Positions 32,639 through 38,142 of a DNA stretch of 38,142 nt are shown here, piece after piece; position 1 is the stretch's first letter; each line of letters begins with the position of its first letter. The position numbers and the translations under genes are program-made. The notes beneath the pieces were generated by a model that was not told the DNA's origin, ran no database searches, and saw nothing but the letters and a program-made list of their open reading frames with translations. This stretch comes from Alphaproteobacteria bacterium (GTDB lineage: Bacteria > Pseudomonadota > Alphaproteobacteria > GCA-2731375): assembly GCA_016869175.1 (NCBI GenBank), contig VGEV01000018.1, forward strand, positions 1 through 38,142, in the 5' to 3' direction.

Positions 32639-33463
32639 ATGGCTTCGAACGGCGAGTTGACGCGCGGACGCGGCGCGGCTTGCGCATTGGCGCTGCTGGT
32701 GGCGTTGGCGGGATGCGCCGGCGCTCCGGACCCCTATCGCGAACGTCCGGTCGAGGAACTCTACAACCGTGCCATGGACCAGCTGTTCGACGGGCAGAAC
32801 CAGATCGCCGCTAAGGGCTTCGAGGAGGTCGAGCGCCAGCATCCCTATTCCGTGTGGTCGCGCAAGGCGCAGCTCATGGCCGCCTATTCGAACTATCTGG
32901 CCAACCGCTACGACGAGGCGATTCTGGCGGCCGAGCGTTATATTCAGCTTTATCCCGGCAGTCGCGACGCATCTTACGCGCTGTATCTTGTGGCGATCTC
33001 GCATTATGAGCAGATCGTGGATGTCGGGCGCGACCAGCGGGTCACTCGTCAGGCGCTGACCGCCCTGCAGCAAGTGGTCGATCGGTTCCCCGACAGCGAC
33101 TATGCGCGCGATGCGCGCCTGAAGATCGACCTGACGCGCGACCACTTGGCCGGCAAGGAAATGGAGATCGGCCGCTATTACCTCAAGCGAAAGGAGTATG
33201 CCGCCGCCATCAACCGCTTCCGGGCCGTGGTGGAGCAATTCCAGACCACCAGCCACGTGCCGGAGGCCCTGCACCGGTTGACGGAAGCCTATCTCGCGCT
33301 GGGCGTCAACGACGAGGCGCGCACCGCGGCGGCGGTGCTGGGCCACAATTTTCCAGGCAGCGAGTGGTACATCGACAGCTACGCCCTGCTGACTGGGCAG
33401 AACCTGGCGCCGGCGGAGGCGCAAGGATCGTGGCTCAGCCGCTTGTGGCGTTCGGTGCTGTGA
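32639..33463 (+). CDS. bamD: Outer membrane protein assembly factor BamD
   Basis: Essential outer-membrane lipoprotein of the BAM complex that folds beta-barrel proteins. The 274-aa product has a lipoprotein signal peptide with lipobox LAGC (Cys26), followed by TPR repeats: PVEELYNRAMDQLFDGQNQIAAKGFEEV is cut short here to its key features, an acidic-aromatic first helix pair, then HPYSVWSRKAQLMAAYSNY and HPYS-type spacing typical of BamD, and YYLKRKEYAAAINRF in the later repeats. ATG 32639 is chosen because it gives a compact signal peptide; an in-frame GTG at 32624 is possible. recN begins 10 bp downstream. Confidence 0.95.
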   Translation: MASNGELTRGRGAACALALLVALAGCAGAPDPYRERPVEELYNRAMDQLFDGQNQIAAKGFEEVERQHPYSVWSRKAQLMAAYSNYLANRYDEAILAAERYIQLYPGSRDASYALYLVAISHYEQIVDVGRDQRVTRQALTALQQVVDRFPDSDYARDARLKIDLTRDHLAGKEMEIGRYYLKRKEYAAAINRFRAVVEQFQTTSHVPEALHRLTEAYLALGVNDEARTAAAVLGHNFPGSEWYIDSYALLTGQNLAPAEAQGSWLSRLWRSVL

Positions 33464-33473
33464 TCCTGCCGAC

Positions 33474-37961
<4,488 letters not shown>

Positions 37962-37965
<4 letters not shown>

Positions 37966-38029
37966 AGCGGTGTCCGATCGGATGGCAATCGCTGATGGCG
38001 ATCCATCGGATCGCGGCCCACCGCGCTAG
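37962..38029. repeat. 68-bp imperfect inverted repeat (MITE/REP-like), possible terminator
   Basis: The element runs from CTAG (37962) to CTAG (38029). Arms pair as CTAG-CGGTG on the outside, GATCGGATGG (37976-37985) against CCATCGGATC (38003-38012) with one mismatch, and ATCGC/GCGAT (37988-37992 with 37998-38002) around a 5-nt loop. TA occurs at both ends, as in target duplications of Tc1/mariner/IS630-type elements. The element begins within the stop codon of the crotonase gene and could act as a transcription end for the operon. No T-run follows. Confidence 0.6.
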
Positions 38030-38047
38030 AGCCATTTTGGCTTGAGA

Positions 38048-38142
38048 TTACGCATAACCGGCATGACTGAAGAAGTTCTGGCATTCGGCCGCTGAGAAGG
38101 TGTCGAGGATGGCGCCGATTCTGTCCCAGAGCTCCGGGATGG
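38048..38142 (-). mobile_element. C-terminal end of an IS630-family transposase (cut by window edge)
   Basis: On the minus strand from 38140 to the TAA at 38048-38050, the sequence reads IPELWDRIGAILDTFSAAEC followed by QNFFSHAGYA and stop. This matches the well-known end of IS630-type transposases (the DTF..EC.N.F.HAGY pattern). Only about 30 residues are in the window, so it is not possible to say whether the element is intact. The outer end of the IS is probably near the TA at 38027-38028, followed by GAGCCATTTTGGC, which would place it directly against the inverted repeat. Confidence 0.75.

Overview
The window is a GC-rich chromosomal segment of a Gram-negative bacterium, most likely an alphaproteobacterium. 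It carries lpxC and bamD, so the cell has an outer membrane. The gene order ftsQ-ftsA-ftsZ-lpxC-bamD-recN-ligA, an FtsZ with a long linker ending in DIPSFLRRQ, an FtsA ending in an amphipathic tail, and an AmpD-type amidase next to rnpB all fit alphaproteobacteria, perhaps Rhodospirillales-like. The lineage is inferred from gene content; no rRNA is present.

Left part (1-13284), accessory and housekeeping genes: pyruvate phosphate dikinase (+); a minus-strand set of tag, a tyrosine/dual-specificity-type phosphatase and an AMP-forming acyl-CoA ligase; a divergent amidase (+); a decayed protein-L-isoaspartate methyltransferase gene (one frameshift plus one in-frame TAG); a minus-strand pair of a BASS-type transporter and a short-chain dehydrogenase; an AmpD/AmiD-like amidase (+); the RNase P RNA gene rnpB; a metal-dependent amidohydrolase (+); and a convergent SAM-dependent methyltransferase (-).

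Centre and right (13285-37965), one tightly packed plus-strand run: mraZ-rsmH-ftsL-ftsI-murE-murF-mraY-murD-ftsW-murG-murC-murB-ddl-ftsQ-ftsA-ftsZ, then lpxC-bamD-recN-ligA and a crotonase-family gene. It makes the peptidoglycan precursor (MurC to MurF, Ddl, MraY, MurG), the septal synthase (FtsW/FtsI with FtsL/FtsQ) and the cytokinetic ring (FtsA/FtsZ), followed by lipid A, outer-membrane assembly and DNA-repair genes. Most junctions overlap by 4 to 14 nt. Visible gaps that could hold promoters lie before mraZ, ftsZ, lpxC and bamD.

The clearest regulatory signal is upstream of mraZ: four copies of YCCCA (TGGGR on the minus strand) at an exact 10-bp period, matching the known MraZ operator pattern. 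The right edge (37962-38142) holds a 68-bp imperfect inverted repeat starting in the stop codon of the last gene and the C-terminal end of an IS630-type transposase running off the window.

I found no CRISPR array, phage, toxin or defence locus and no clearly new multi-gene system; the points worth a second look are regulatory, a pseudogene, and local gene-order oddities.
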